Assembly (NCBI GenBank): GCA_947625475.1
Contig: CANQOL010000004.1
Span: forward strand, 49,814-113,813
Length of the DNA stretch: 64,000 nt
Direction: 5' to 3'
Source: an uncultured Acetatifactor sp.
Lineage (GTDB): Bacteria; Bacillota; Clostridia; Lachnospirales; Lachnospiraceae
In this document: one piece after another, positions 27,108 to 36,003 of the stretch
Position numbering within the stretch: the stretch's first letter is position 1
Layout of the letters: each line of letters begins with the position of its first letter
The notes under the pieces: model-generated
Told to the model about the DNA's origin: nothing
Databases searched by the model: none
The model's input: the letters and a program-made list of their open reading frames with translations, nothing else
Translations under genes and position numbers: made by a program

Positions 27108-27255
27108 AAATTTACCTCCCTGCCCGCCCCTGGGGCGAATCTGCAAATTCCCGCGTCAAAAAACGGATACCTACCTATAAATGTATCATGGAAACAGAAA
27201 GAACGCAAGAAAAACAAGGGCGGGGGTGGTATATTAAAAGGATGTTCGCGGGCAG

Positions 27256-27284
27256 TTGGAATTTCACAGGATCTGTGTTACAAT
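27256..27284 (+). promoter_or_regulatory. Promoter of the Bce-like two-component/ABC operon
   Basis: TTGGAA (27256-27261), 17-bp spacer, TACAAT (27279-27284). The spacer contains the dyad CACAG-GAT-CTGTG (27265-27277), a likely regulator site. Confidence 0.65.
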
Positions 27285-27327
27285 GGAAAAAATCTGCGAA
27301 GCGCGCCCGGGGCGCAGGGGAGGAAGT

Positions 27328-27999
27328 ATGTACCGAATCATGATCATCGAGGATGACAGGGGGATTGCGGAGGCCATACAGGAGCAGGCCCAGACCTGGA
27401 ACCTGGAGGCGTACATTGCGGAAAATTTCCGGGATATTTTGGCGGAGTGCCAAACCTGTCGGCCCCATCTGATCCTGCTGGACATCGGCCTTCCCTTTTT
27501 CAACGGATACCACTGGTGCAGCGAGATCCGCAAGACCTCCCGGGTGCCCATCCTTTTCCTTTCCTCGGCCTCCGACAACATGAACATGGTCATGGCCATG
27601 AGCCTGGGGGCGGACGACTTCATCGCCAAGCCCTTCGACCGGGACGTGCTGATGGCCAAAATCCAGGCGCTGCTGCGAAGGGCCTACGACTTTTCCGCCG
27701 CAGCCCCGGTTCTGGAGCACAGGGGCGCCTTTTTAAACACCGGGGACGACTCCCTGACCTACCAGGGGCAGAGCATCCCCCTGTCCAAGAACGAATACCG
27801 GATTCTGCTGTGCCTGATGGAAAACAAGGGGCGGATCGTGAGCCGTGAGAAGCTCATGGAAAAGCTCTGGAAGACCCAGCAGTTCATAGACGAAAATACC
27901 CTGACGGTGAATGTAAACCGCCTGCGCAAAAAGCTGGATTCCCTGGGCCTTACGGATTTCATTTCTACAAAGGTGGGCGTGGGGTATCTGGTACAGTAG
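27328..27999 (+). CDS. OmpR-family response regulator (BceR-like)
   Basis: 223-residue response regulator. The receiver domain has acidic residues IIEDDRG, phospho-acceptor Asp in LILLDIGLP and Lys in FIAKPFDRD. A C-terminal winged helix of OmpR type includes YRILLCLMENKGRIVSREKL, TLTVNVNRLRKKL and STKVGVGYLVQ. GGGGAGG just ahead supports the start at MYRIMIIEDD. It is followed 15 bp later by its kinase and then an ABC pair, the layout of Bce-type antimicrobial-peptide sensing and detoxification modules. Confidence 0.95.
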   Translation: MYRIMIIEDDRGIAEAIQEQAQTWNLEAYIAENFRDILAECQTCRPHLILLDIGLPFFNGYHWCSEIRKTSRVPILFLSSASDNMNMVMAMSLGADDFIAKPFDRDVLMAKIQALLRRAYDFSAAAPVLEHRGAFLNTGDDSLTYQGQSIPLSKNEYRILLCLMENKGRIVSREKLMEKLWKTQQFIDENTLTVNVNRLRKKLDSLGLTDFISTKVGVGYLVQ

Positions 28000-28013
28000 A
28001 GGGGGAGGCCTTG

Positions 28014-29003
28014 ATGAAACTGTTTACCGCTTATCTGAGGCAGCAGACAAAGAGTATTCTGGTGTTTTTCCTGTTTTCCGGGATTTTTGCCCTCAGCTTT
28101 GCGCTCTACCGTCTTCCGGCGGCGGCCGCAGGGTATCCCGCCCTTTTGTGCCTGCTCTTCGGGGCGATTATTCTGGCCCTGGACTTTAGCCGGGTGCGGC
28201 GCCGCCACCGGGAGATGGAGCGGATCGGGTCCTATGCCTGCGCCATGATCCCGGAGCTGCCTGGGGCGGAGAGCATCCAGGAGGCGGACTACCAGGCCCT
28301 TCTGGAACAGCTCCGGGAGCAGGCCGCCGCCAGAGAGAGGGAGGATGAGGCCCGCTTTCAGAATATGGTGGAATATTACACCCTCTGGGCCCATCAGATC
28401 AAGACGCCCATCACCTCCATGCGGCTCACCCTGGAGCGGGAGGACTCTGCCTTTTCCCGGGCGGTTTCCTCGGATCTGTTTCAGATTGAGCAGTATGTGG
28501 AGATGGTGCTGGCGTTTTTGCGGCTGGATTCGGACTCCAGCGACTATGTGTTCCGGGAGTATTCCCTGGATCAGATCCTGGGGGGGTGCCTTGCCAAGTT
28601 TGCCTCCCAGTTTATCGCCCGCCGGATCCGTCTGGACTATGCTCCTTTGAATCTGAGTGTGGTCACGGACGACAAATGGCTCTCCTTTGTGATCGAGCAG
28701 GTGCTCTCCAACGCCTTAAAGTACACGCCGGAGGGGAGCATTCGGATTTACCTGGAGGAGCCCCGCACTCTCTGCATAGAGGACACGGGCATAGGCATCG
28801 CCCCCGCCGATCTGCCCCGGGTCTTTGAAAAGGGCTATACCGGCTGCAACGGCCGGGAGGACAAGCGGGCCAGCGGAATCGGCCTGTATCTGTGCCGGCG
28901 GATCTGCGGGAAGCTGGGGGCCAGGATTGATCTTAGCTCCCGGCCGGGGGAGGGCACGACGGTCCGCATCCACCTGGATCAGTACGATCTGAAAAAGGAG
29001 TGA
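28014..29003 (+). CDS. Intramembrane-sensing histidine kinase (BceS-like)
   Basis: ~330-residue sensor kinase with two N-terminal helices and almost no extracellular loop (LVFFLFSGIFALSFALY, then LLCLLFGAIILALDF), as in BceS kinases that read the state of their ABC partner. Phospho-acceptor box AHQIKTPITSMRLTLE, N box VLSNALKYT, G1 DTGIGIAP and G2 GIGLYLCRR are intact. GGGGGAGG stands 5 nt before the ATG at 28014; a TTG one codon earlier is unlikely. Confidence 0.95.
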   Translation: MKLFTAYLRQQTKSILVFFLFSGIFALSFALYRLPAAAAGYPALLCLLFGAIILALDFSRVRRRHREMERIGSYACAMIPELPGAESIQEADYQALLEQLREQAAAREREDEARFQNMVEYYTLWAHQIKTPITSMRLTLEREDSAFSRAVSSDLFQIEQYVEMVLAFLRLDSDSSDYVFREYSLDQILGGCLAKFASQFIARRIRLDYAPLNLSVVTDDKWLSFVIEQVLSNALKYTPEGSIRIYLEEPRTLCIEDTGIGIAPADLPRVFEKGYTGCNGREDKRASGIGLYLCRRICGKLGARIDLSSRPGEGTTVRIHLDQYDLKKE

Positions 29004-29007
29004 AACC

Positions 29008-29021
29008 TTACAAAAGCGTAA
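29008..29021 (+). promoter_or_regulatory. Candidate BceR-type binding site upstream of the ABC genes
   Basis: TTACA-AAAG-CGTAA matches the TNACA-N4-TGTAA pattern reported for BceR-like regulators at 9 of the fixed positions (one change, C for T). It lies 5 bp after the kinase stop and ~107 bp before the ATPase start. A TACAAT -10-like box at 29077 has no good -35 at the standard distance. Confidence 0.5.
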
Positions 29022-29029
29022 GATGAAAG

Positions 29030-29070
29030 GCGGGAAATGTAAGCCGATCCCATGGCGGTGCATTTCCCGC
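29030..29070 (+). promoter_or_regulatory. Hairpin in the leader of the BceA-like gene
   Basis: GCGGGAAATG and CATTTCCCGC form a perfect 10-bp stem with a 21-nt loop between the kinase and ATPase genes. There is no T-run, so an operator or mRNA processing site is likelier than a terminator. Confidence 0.5.
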
Positions 29071-29127
29071 TTCTGCTACAATAAGGAAAGCTGCCAAGGC
29101 AGCAATCCGACGGAAGGGAGCAAGGGA

Positions 29128-29889
29128 ATGCGTATTTTGGAAGTGAAGGGGCTGAAGAAGACCTACGCCGCCCGCCTGGGAGGCCATCGGGTGGAAGCCC
29201 TCAGGGATGTAAACTTTTGTGTGGAGGAGGGAGAATATGTGGCCATCATGGGGGAGTCCGGCTCCGGCAAGACCACTCTGTTAAATCTGCTGGCGGCGCT
29301 GGATCAGCCCACAGGAGGCAGTGTGTTGCTGGACGGGCAGGATCTGGCCCGGATCCGAGAGGGAGCCGCGGCGGCCTTCCGCAGGGAGCACCTGGGGTTT
29401 GTGTTCCAGGAGTTTAATCTGCTGGACACCTTCACCCTGGAGGACAATATTTACCTGCCCCTGGTGCTGGCGGGGAAAAGCCACCGGGAGATGCAGCAGC
29501 GGCTGGCCCCCATCGCCGAAAGGCTGGGACTCTCCCAGATTTTGACCAAGTACCCCTACGAGGTCTCCGGGGGACAAAAGCAGCGGGCCGCCGTGGCCAG
29601 GGCCATGATCACCCATCCCCGGCTGATTTTGGCGGACGAGCCCACAGGGGCCCTGGATTCCCGCTCCACCGACGAGCTGCTGCGTCTGTTTGGGGAGGTC
29701 AATGCCCAGGGCCAGACGATCCTGATGGTGACCCACTCCGTCAAGTCCGCCAGCACGGCGGGCCGGGTGCTGTTCATCAAGGACGGGGAGGTGTTCCACC
29801 AGATTTACCGGGGGGAGGACACCAGCGAACAGCTCTATCAGAAGATCTCCGACACATTGACCCTGCTGGCGACGGGGGGACTATCGTGA
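29128..29889 (+). CDS. ABC transporter ATP-binding protein (BceA-like)
   Basis: 253-residue ATPase of the MacB/LolD/BceA type. Walker A GESGSGKTT, Q-loop FVFQEFNLLD, signature VSGGQKQR, Walker B LILADEPTG and H-loop MVTHS are intact. The start at MRILEVKGLKKTY is supported by GGGAG 7 nt upstream; the Met 35 codons earlier lies in the leader hairpin. It pairs with the permease at 30029 to form a peptide-antibiotic sensing/export complex that signals to the upstream kinase. A 139-bp structured element separates the two ABC genes, which is unusual. Confidence 0.95.
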   Translation: MRILEVKGLKKTYAARLGGHRVEALRDVNFCVEEGEYVAIMGESGSGKTTLLNLLAALDQPTGGSVLLDGQDLARIREGAAAAFRREHLGFVFQEFNLLDTFTLEDNIYLPLVLAGKSHREMQQRLAPIAERLGLSQILTKYPYEVSGGQKQRAAVARAMITHPRLILADEPTGALDSRSTDELLRLFGEVNAQGQTILMVTHSVKSASTAGRVLFIKDGEVFHQIYRGEDTSEQLYQKISDTLTLLATGGLS

Positions 29890-30015
29890 AAAATCCCACG
29901 GATGTGCTGATTTTTCACGTGAGAATTTGTGTCGGGGCGCCACAAATTCTCCTGATGGCAGATGAGAAATCGCATCCGCGGCTTTCTCATCACCCCGCCG
30001 CGGTGAGCGCCCCGG
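29885..30015 (+). ncRNA. Dispersed structured element, copy A (three hairpins plus predicted kissing pairing)
   Basis: Stem 1: CGTGAAAAATC (29885) with GATTTTTCACG (to 29919). Stem 2: GAGAATTTGTG (29921-29931) with CACAAATTCTC (29941-29951). Stem 3: GATGAGAAA (29961-29969) with TTTCTCATC (29983-29991), with an inner TCGC/GCGG pair. The stem-2 loop CGGGGCGC (29933-29940) is complementary to GCGCCCCG at 30007-30014, giving a pseudoknot or kissing interaction. Stem 1 begins on the BceA-like stop codon, and the element ends ~14 nt before the permease ATG, next to its ribosome binding site. It could be a cis-regulatory RNA or a REP/MITE-like mobile repeat. A near-identical copy lies at 44213-44343 with compensatory changes. 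Confidence 0.7.
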
Positions 30016-30028
30016 AAAAGAGGTTGAA

Positions 30029-32071
30029 ATGAAGCTAGGATTTTACCCCAGGCTGGCCGCCAGCGGCCTTCGCAAAAACCGCCGGCTCTTTGTGCCCTAT
30101 CTTCTCACCTGCACGGGCATGACGGCCATGTTTTATATTCTTCTGTTTTTGGCCCTGAGCGACACCCTTCAGGGGCTGACCGGCGCCGTTACCATTCAGA
30201 GCATTTTCTCCCTGGGAAGCCAGATCATCGCTCTGTTTGCCGCCATCTTCCTGTTTTACACCCACTCCTTTCTCATGCGCCGGCGCAAAAAGGAGTTCGG
30301 CCTCTACCATGTGCTTGGCATGGGAAAGCGCAATCTCTCCCTGATCCTTCTCTGGGAGACCTTGATCACCGCGGCCCTTTCCCTGGGTCTGGGCCTGCTG
30401 CTGGGGATCGCCTTTTCCAAGCTGGCGGAGCTGGGACTGATCTATGTGATTCGGGGCGAGGTGAGCTACCGGCTCTCTCTCCCGGGAGTGGCGGTCCGGC
30501 GCACGGTCACGGTGTTTTTGTTTATTTTCGCCCTGCTGCTGCTCAACAGCATCCGGCAGGTGCGCTTTTCCACGGCCCTGTCCCTGCTGCGCAGTGAAAA
30601 TACGGGGGAAAAACCTCCCAGGGGAAACTGGTTTCTGGGGCTTTTGGGCGTGATTTTCCTGGTTCGGGCCTACCTTCTGGCCCTTTTGACCAAGGAGCCC
30701 CTGGCCGCCCTGGGCGCCTTCTTTGGGGCGGTGGTCCTGGTGATTCTGGGCACCTATCTGGTGATGATTTCCCTCTCCGTGACCCTCTGCCGTCTGCTGC
30801 AGAAAAGGAAGGACTATTATTATAAGCCCAGCCACTTTGTGTCCGTGGCCTCCATGGCCTACCGGATGAAGCGAAACGGGGCGGGGCTTGCCTCCATCTG
30901 TGTGCTGGCCACCATGGTGCTGGTGACGGTGGCCACCTGCGGCTGTCTGTATTTCGGGGAGGAGAGCGCCATCCGCCAGCGCTACCCAAGGCAGATCGAC
31001 ATAGAACTCCATTTAGGGGGGCCGGGGGATTTGTCGGAGGATAAAAACCGGGCGCTGAAGGAGGGGATCGATTCTCTTCTGGCCGGATGGGGATGCAGGC
31101 CCGAAAACGGCTATTGTCTGGGGTATGCGGCCTGCAGCGGAGTCCTGGAGGGAGAGAGGGTCAGCCTGAACCGGGAACTGTTTTCCGCAGATATGGCGTC
31201 CCGTTGTCTCTTTTTCTTTGTGCCTCTGGCGGACTATAACGCTCAGACGGGGGCCGGGGAGACTCTGGACGAGGGGGAGGCCCTGCTCTACTGTCCCCGG
31301 TACCGCTACGAGGGGGAGAGCCTTACCTTTGAGAACGGCCCCTCCCTTCGGATCCGAAAGCAGCTGGACTGCTTCCCGGAGATGGGGGACACCTCCCTGA
31401 ATCTGATCTCCAGCATGATTCTGGTGGTTCCGGATGTGCCGGCGGCCCTGGGAGAGCTGGCGGATCTGGCGGATTTTTCCGGGGACAGGCTGGTTTCCTT
31501 TACCTGGCTTTACAACTTTGACACAGGGCTGGACGCTTCGGGACAGGTGGCCCTGTACCGGCAGCTGCAGAATACCCTGACGGACCCCGCCCAAAAGCAG
31601 AACTTAGGGTACGGGACCTGCACCTTGAGCAGCCGGGCCCATGAATGGGAGAATTTTACAGGACTCTACGGCTCTCTGTTTTACTTAGGGATCCTTTTGA
31701 GCGCCGTATTTCTGCTGGCGGCGGTGCTGATCATCTACTACAAGCAGGTCTCCGAGGGATATGAGGATCAGGCCCGCTTTGCCATTATGCAGAAGGTGGG
31801 GATGACCCGCCGGGAGATTAAGCGCAGCATCCGCTCCCAGCTTTTGACCGTGTTTTACATGCCCCTGGCCCTGGCCGCCCTGCACCTGGTCTTCGCCTTT
31901 CCCATTATCCGCAGGCTCCTATTGATGTTCTCCGTGGACAACGGAAGCCTGTTTGCGGCTGCCACAGGGATTTCCCTGGCCCTGTTTGCCCTGCTGTACA
32001 CTGCCGTGTATGTGCTGACCTCAAACGTGTACTATCACATTGTCAGCGGCGCCAGGGAGGAGGCCCCTTGA
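30029..32071 (+). CDS. FtsX-like ABC transporter permease (BceB-like)
   Basis: 680-residue permease in the BceB size range. An N-terminal helix (LFVPYLLTCTGMTAMFYI) and pairs of helices flank a large extracellular domain (about residues 315-540) bearing the sensing function in this family. Three more helices follow at the C terminus, with the FtsX-type segment FAIMQKVGMTRREIKRSI near residue 590. AGAGG lies ~6 nt before the ATG, immediately after structured element A. The stop overlaps a possible TTG start of a small membrane protein. Confidence 0.93.
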   Translation: MKLGFYPRLAASGLRKNRRLFVPYLLTCTGMTAMFYILLFLALSDTLQGLTGAVTIQSIFSLGSQIIALFAAIFLFYTHSFLMRRRKKEFGLYHVLGMGKRNLSLILLWETLITAALSLGLGLLLGIAFSKLAELGLIYVIRGEVSYRLSLPGVAVRRTVTVFLFIFALLLLNSIRQVRFSTALSLLRSENTGEKPPRGNWFLGLLGVIFLVRAYLLALLTKEPLAALGAFFGAVVLVILGTYLVMISLSVTLCRLLQKRKDYYYKPSHFVSVASMAYRMKRNGAGLASICVLATMVLVTVATCGCLYFGEESAIRQRYPRQIDIELHLGGPGDLSEDKNRALKEGIDSLLAGWGCRPENGYCLGYAACSGVLEGERVSLNRELFSADMASRCLFFFVPLADYNAQTGAGETLDEGEALLYCPRYRYEGESLTFENGPSLRIRKQLDCFPEMGDTSLNLISSMILVVPDVPAALGELADLADFSGDRLVSFTWLYNFDTGLDASGQVALYRQLQNTLTDPAQKQNLGYGTCTLSSRAHEWENFTGLYGSLFYLGILLSAVFLLAAVLIIYYKQVSEGYEDQARFAIMQKVGMTRREIKRSIRSQLLTVFYMPLALAALHLVFAFPIIRRLLLMFSVDNGSLFAAATGISLALFALLYTAVYVLTSNVYYHIVSGAREEAP

Positions 32072-32406
32072 GGGGCCGGGCCGGGAGGGGAGGCCTTCCC
32101 AGCGTTCGGCGAAAAAACGGGCGGGTCAGAGAATCGGCCGCAGACAGAGAACCGGCCGCAGAGAGAGGGCAGGCTGCGCACGGGGGGCAGGCCGCAGACA
32201 GGGCGCCGGTGAAGGCAGGGAAATCGGCCGGGCGGAACCTTCCGGCCGCCAAAAAGCATCTGAAAAAGCTGGCCTCCGGCCTGGTCTTCTGGTCCGGGGC
32301 GGGGCTGGTGGGGCTCTTCGCCCTGCCGGCGGGGATCCTGATCGGCATCATCTTTTTCCTATGCCGGGGGATCGACCTGGCCGTGCGGCGGATCGAACAG
32401 AGCTGA
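32068..32406 (+). CDS. Small membrane protein coupled to the BceB-like gene (TTG start)
   Basis: A TTG at 32068 overlaps the permease stop as TTGA, with GGGAGGAGG five nt upstream, so reinitiation is plausible. The 112-residue product has a basic, low-complexity first half built on a repeated GGCCGCAGACAG-like DNA unit. A convincing C-terminal part follows: KKHLKKLASGLVFWSGAGL, GLFALPAGILIGIIFFLC and RGIDLAVRRIEQ, i.e. one or two membrane helices with basic ends. It stops 2 bp before the end of the convergent MATE gene. No known family. Confidence 0.55.
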   Translation: MRGRAGRGGLPSVRRKNGRVRESAADREPAAERGQAAHGGQAADRAPVKAGKSAGRNLPAAKKHLKKLASGLVFWSGAGLVGLFALPAGILIGIIFFLCRGIDLAVRRIEQS

Positions 32407-32407
32407 G

Positions 32408-33775
32408 CTAAGCCCTCTCCTTCTCCTTCAGCCCCCGGAACATGCGCATCAGCACCACTACGGCTGCCGCCCCGAGAACCACCTCCGCCACGCACTGGGA
32501 GTAGGCCAGCCCGTAGAGGGGGAAGAAGTAGTTCAGCACATAGATGGCCGGGATCTCCAGCACGATCTTGCGCAGGATGGCGAAGACCAGCGCCGCCCGG
32601 CCGTTGCCCACCGCCTGGAACACGCCCACCGCCAGAAAGTCCATGCAGAAGAAGGGCAGCCCCACACAGAAGCCCCGCAGAAACCGGGTGCCGTAGGCCA
32701 CAATGGCCGGATCCTTCATAAAGGCGCTTACGATGCTTCCGGCGCTCAGGTAATAGACCAGAGCCGCGGCTGCCACAAAGCTGATCAGGGTCTTGCCGGT
32801 GAACAGCAGGGTCTCCTTCATGCGCTTGTAGTTGCCGCCTGCGTAGTTGTAGCCGATCAGGGGCATAACCCCCTGGGACACTCCCATGTTGATATACATG
32901 GGCACCATATTGATCTTCTGGGCGATTCCCATGGCCGCCACCGCGTCCGCTCCGAAGGAGGCGGTAAAATTGTTGAGGATGGTCATGCCCGTCACATTCA
33001 GCAGATTCTGGATGCAGGCGGGGATCCCAACCCCGCACACCCCCAGCACCACATGTCTGCGCAGGCAGAATTTCCGGGGATCGATGCACACATAGGTGTT
33101 CTTTCCCTTCACCGCCAGCAGCACAAAGAAGTACAGGCAGGCCGCGCAGTTGGACAAAAAGGTGGCCAGCCCGGCTCCCGCCGCTCCCATGTCAAGCCCC
33201 CAGGGCAGGATAAAGACAGGATCCAGCAGGATGTTTAAAAGACAGCCGCTCATGGTTCCCAGGCTGGCGTGGAGAGAGGCTCCCTCCGAGCGCACCAGAT
33301 GGGCCATCACCACGTTCAAAATGGCGGGCACCGCTCCGAAGGTCACCGTCCAGCCCATGTAGGCCTGGGTGGCGGCCCGGGTCTGGGCGTCCGCCCCCAG
33401 CAGATCCAGAAGGGGGCCGCGAAACACCGTGCAGCCGAGGGAAAACAGGACGCCGAAGAACACCGCCGCATAGAAGCCGAAGGCGGAGCTGCGGGAGACC
33501 GTGTCGTAATCCCGGCTGCCCAGGGCCCGGCTCATCATGCTGGAAGTGCCCACCCCGAACAGATTGTTTACCGCGTTGAAGGCCAGCAGCACCGGCGCCG
33601 CCAGGGTCACGGCCGCGTTCTGCACCGCATTGTTCAGCATCCCCACAAAGTAAGTGTCCGCCAGATTGTACAGGATCATCACCAGGGAGCTTATCACCGT
33701 GGGGATGGCCAGGGCGGCCACCGCCCGGGGCACAGGGGTGCTCTCAAACAGCTGAATCTTTTTATTTTTCTCCAT
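32408..33775 (-). CDS. MATE family efflux transporter
   Basis: ~455-residue MATE exporter. Visible: FESTPVPRAVAALAIPTVIS and YNLADTYFVGMLNNAVQNAA at the start, VMPLIGYNYAGGNYKRMKE in the second half, and RGFCVGLPFFCMDFLAVGVFQ near the end. The ATG at 33775 has GGAG seven nt upstream; the Met 19 codons earlier precedes the ribosome binding site and is rejected. Similar in sequence to the exporter at 17456, but with no regulator gene adjacent. Divergent from the small membrane protein at 33913. Confidence 0.93.
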   Translation of the reverse strand: MEKNKKIQLFESTPVPRAVAALAIPTVISSLVMILYNLADTYFVGMLNNAVQNAAVTLAAPVLLAFNAVNNLFGVGTSSMMSRALGSRDYDTVSRSSAFGFYAAVFFGVLFSLGCTVFRGPLLDLLGADAQTRAATQAYMGWTVTFGAVPAILNVVMAHLVRSEGASLHASLGTMSGCLLNILLDPVFILPWGLDMGAAGAGLATFLSNCAACLYFFVLLAVKGKNTYVCIDPRKFCLRRHVVLGVCGVGIPACIQNLLNVTGMTILNNFTASFGADAVAAMGIAQKINMVPMYINMGVSQGVMPLIGYNYAGGNYKRMKETLLFTGKTLISFVAAAALVYYLSAGSIVSAFMKDPAIVAYGTRFLRGFCVGLPFFCMDFLAVGVFQAVGNGRAALVFAILRKIVLEIPAIYVLNYFFPLYGLAYSQCVAEVVLGAAAVVVLMRMFRGLKEKERA

Positions 33776-33826
33776 AGATTTTCTCCGCAAAATTTTATAA
33801 AAATTTAATATTTTTGCCCGGAACGG

Positions 33827-33855
33827 TTGCAATTCTGCCCCGGCAGGCGTATACT
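33827..33855 (+). promoter_or_regulatory. Promoter of the small membrane protein gene
   Basis: TTGCAA (33827-33832), 17-bp spacer, TATACT (33850-33855), ~58 bp before the ATG at 33913. Confidence 0.7.
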
Positions 33856-33912
33856 GGGATACAACTTAGGCTTTGTGCCAAACAGTATCTCATATATAAG
33901 GAGGAAACGATT

Positions 33913-34182
33913 ATGAGCAACAATGTTCCCGACAACATTCCCCAGGAATACCGTCCCATCAGCATGTGGGGGTACTTTGGATATCAGCTTCTCTTTTCCA
34001 TTCCCTGCGTGGGCTTTATCCTGCTGATCGTCTTTTCCGTGGGCGGGACCAAGAATGTGAACCTGCGCAACTTTGCCCGGTCCTATTTCTGCTTTATGAT
34101 TCTGGCATTTGTCCTGATCCTGATCCTGGTTATCTTCGGGGCTGCCGGCGCCGGCGCCGCTTCCGTTATGGGGAGCATGTAA
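33913..34182 (+). CDS. Small two-helix membrane protein
   Basis: 89-residue protein with a clear GGAGG-type ribosome binding site and a near-consensus promoter. After NIPQEYRPISMWGYFGYQLL come two hydrophobic helices (LLFSIPCVGFILLIVFSVG and CFMILAFVLILILVIFG) split by a short basic stretch TKNVNLRNFARSY. Proteins of this form recur in gut Clostridia but I know no assigned function. Monocistronic. The following gap to 34369 shows only a short ATCCC/GGGAT hairpin. Confidence 0.8.
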   Translation: MSNNVPDNIPQEYRPISMWGYFGYQLLFSIPCVGFILLIVFSVGGTKNVNLRNFARSYFCFMILAFVLILILVIFGAAGAGAASVMGSM

Positions 34183-34369
34183 CCGCTGTAAAATGGCAGT
34201 CTGCCGGAAGCGGGTCTGTCGAAACGCCGGTGGGCTGCAGCGCCGATTTTCCGGCAAGGCGGGCGGAGCGTCTGAGGCGGAGTTCGCTGTCTGTGTCTGT
34301 GAAAGGATCCCGAAAAAGGGATTTCTCCGGGCGCAGGCAGTTTTATTTTGGGAAAGTCTGCCGCCGGCC

Positions 34370-35188
34370 TCAAATCCCCCCGCGCCGGCCCAGCTGCCAG
34401 AAGGCCACCGCGCTGGCCGCCGCCACATTCAGGGAATCCACTCCCCGGGCCATGGGGATCTTCACCCGCCAGTCGCAGGCCCGCACGGTTTCCTCCCGAA
34501 GGCCCTCTCCTTCCGCCCCCAGGAAAACCGCCAGGCGCTCTGCCCTTGCGGGGGCGGGATCGTCCAGGGGGATGCAGTCCTCCCACAGGGCCATGGCTGC
34601 CGTGGCAAAGCCCATATCCGCCACGCGCCCCACAGGCTTCTCTCCCTCCAGCAGGGTCCAGGGGATCTGAAAGACGGTTCCCATGCTCACCCGCACGGCC
34701 CGGCGGTAGAGGGGGTCGCAGCACCCTCCCGTCAGCAGCAGGGCGTCAAAGGAGAGGGCCGCCGCGCTGCGGAACACCGCCCCCACATTGGTGGGGTTGA
34801 CCACTCCCTCCAGCACCGCAATCCGCCTTGCCCCCCGGCAGACCTCCTCCGGGGAGGGCAGGGGGCGCCGCCGCATGGCGCAGAGCATCCCCAAAGTCAT
34901 ATGAAAGCCCGTCAGCTCATCCAGGGTCCGGGCCTCTCCCACATAGACGGGGATCTTCCCGCAGCGCTCTATGAGCTCCCGGCCCGGGCCCTCCAGCCTG
35001 CGGCGCTCCGCCAGCAGGGAAAGGGGCTCATACCCGGCATTCAGGGCCCGCTCGATCACATTGGGGCTTTCCGCCACAAAAATCCCCGGCTCCGGCTCAA
35101 AGCAGTGCATCAGCTGCACCTCCGAGACGGTCCGATAGGGCCAGAGGTCCGGCAGGGAAAAATCGTCGATTTCAATGATCCGCGGCAT
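34370..35188 (-). CDS. SpoU/TrmH-family RNA 2'-O-methyltransferase
   Basis: 272-residue SPOUT methyltransferase acting on tRNA or rRNA ribose with SAM. All three SpoU motifs are visible: motif 1 NPTNVGAVFRSAAAL, motif 2 LAVFLGAEGEGL and motif 3 IPMARGVDSLNVAAASAVAF, which together form the trefoil knot. The N-terminal ~100 residues (FVAESPNVIERALNAG) resemble the substrate-binding domain of RlmB/TrmH-like enzymes. GGGGGA lies ahead of the ATG. It follows the cyclase gene by 18 bp, so both are likely cotranscribed. The target nucleotide is unknown. Confidence 0.92.
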   Translation of the reverse strand: MPRIIEIDDFSLPDLWPYRTVSEVQLMHCFEPEPGIFVAESPNVIERALNAGYEPLSLLAERRRLEGPGRELIERCGKIPVYVGEARTLDELTGFHMTLGMLCAMRRRPLPSPEEVCRGARRIAVLEGVVNPTNVGAVFRSAAALSFDALLLTGGCCDPLYRRAVRVSMGTVFQIPWTLLEGEKPVGRVADMGFATAAMALWEDCIPLDDPAPARAERLAVFLGAEGEGLREETVRACDWRVKIPMARGVDSLNVAAASAVAFWQLGRRGGI

Positions 35189-35206
35189 AGGAATCCCCCT
35201 TCCTCC

Positions 35207-35788
35207 TCACCGAATCAGGAAGGCCCGGCAGGGGGCCCCGTCGCAGCCTCCCAGGTTTAAGGGCGCGGCGCTTAAGAAACAGCGCCCTTCCTCCACCCCC
35301 GTCAGCACAACCCCCTCCAGCAGCACAATCCCCGCCCCCAGCAGGATCCGGTGCACCTCCTGAGGGGCCGCGGCGGGGCCTACGGTCTGGCTCTCGTTTC
35401 CAAGGAGCCTTATATTCCCGGCGGCAAACACCCGGGCGGCCTGCTCCGTCACCGTGGCCTCCCCGGCGATCAGGATCCGCTCTCCGGCTCCGGCCCCGGC
35501 GGCCCGCTCCAGAATCCCGGCGGCCTGCTCCCCTGTCACCGGCCCCTGGCAGCGGGCCACAAAGCAGTCTCCCACAAAGCTCTCCAGCCCCATCTGATCT
35601 ACGGTTTTCCCATCCGGCAGAAAATGGAAGGGGGCATCCACATGGGTGCCGTTGTGGGCGCACAGGGACAGGGCGGTGAGATTGCAGGAATCCCCCTTTT
35701 CCATGCGCAGAACGGGCGTCCTGACCGGGGCGGGATCCCCGGGGAACACCTGACAGGAGAACACCTCCTGAGAGATATCGATAATCAT
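35207..35788 (-). CDS. Cyclase family protein (kynurenine-formamidase-like metal hydrolase)
   Basis: 193-residue metal-dependent hydrolase. The family metal site is complete: HNGTHVDAPFHF (HxGTHxDxPxHF). MIIDISQEVFSCQVFPGDP is the usual N terminus, with the D-I-S-x-x-x-F-P-G-D-P pattern. AGGAGG 7 nt before the ATG at 35788 decides the start against a Met 22 codons upstream. First gene of a two-gene leftward unit with the SpoU methyltransferase. Members hydrolyse formylkynurenine or similar cyclic amides; the substrate here is not evident. Confidence 0.9.
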   Translation of the reverse strand: MIIDISQEVFSCQVFPGDPAPVRTPVLRMEKGDSCNLTALSLCAHNGTHVDAPFHFLPDGKTVDQMGLESFVGDCFVARCQGPVTGEQAAGILERAAGAGAGERILIAGEATVTEQAARVFAAGNIRLLGNESQTVGPAAAPQEVHRILLGAGIVLLEGVVLTGVEEGRCFLSAAPLNLGGCDGAPCRAFLIR

Positions 35789-35824
35789 TCTCACACCTCC
35801 TGGACGGATTTTATGTTTACAGAC

Positions 35825-35854
35825 AGTATACAACCTTTTCCTCCTCTTTCTCAA
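35825..35854 (-). promoter_or_regulatory. Promoter of the cyclase-SpoU unit
   Basis: Minus strand TTGAGA (35849-35854), 18 bp, TATACT (35825-35830), ~37 bp upstream of the start. Confidence 0.6.
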
Positions 35855-36003
35855 GAGAAGAACGGCCGGATTACAATATTTTTAAAAAGGTATGGAAAAA
35901 AGTGTGAAGTTCATGTAAAATACTTGTGGCTGCGCTTGAAGCCTCCTGGCGCAGCAGACCCTATTGCACAGACGCCCGCCGCCGGCGGGCAGGGAGTATA
36001 CAT

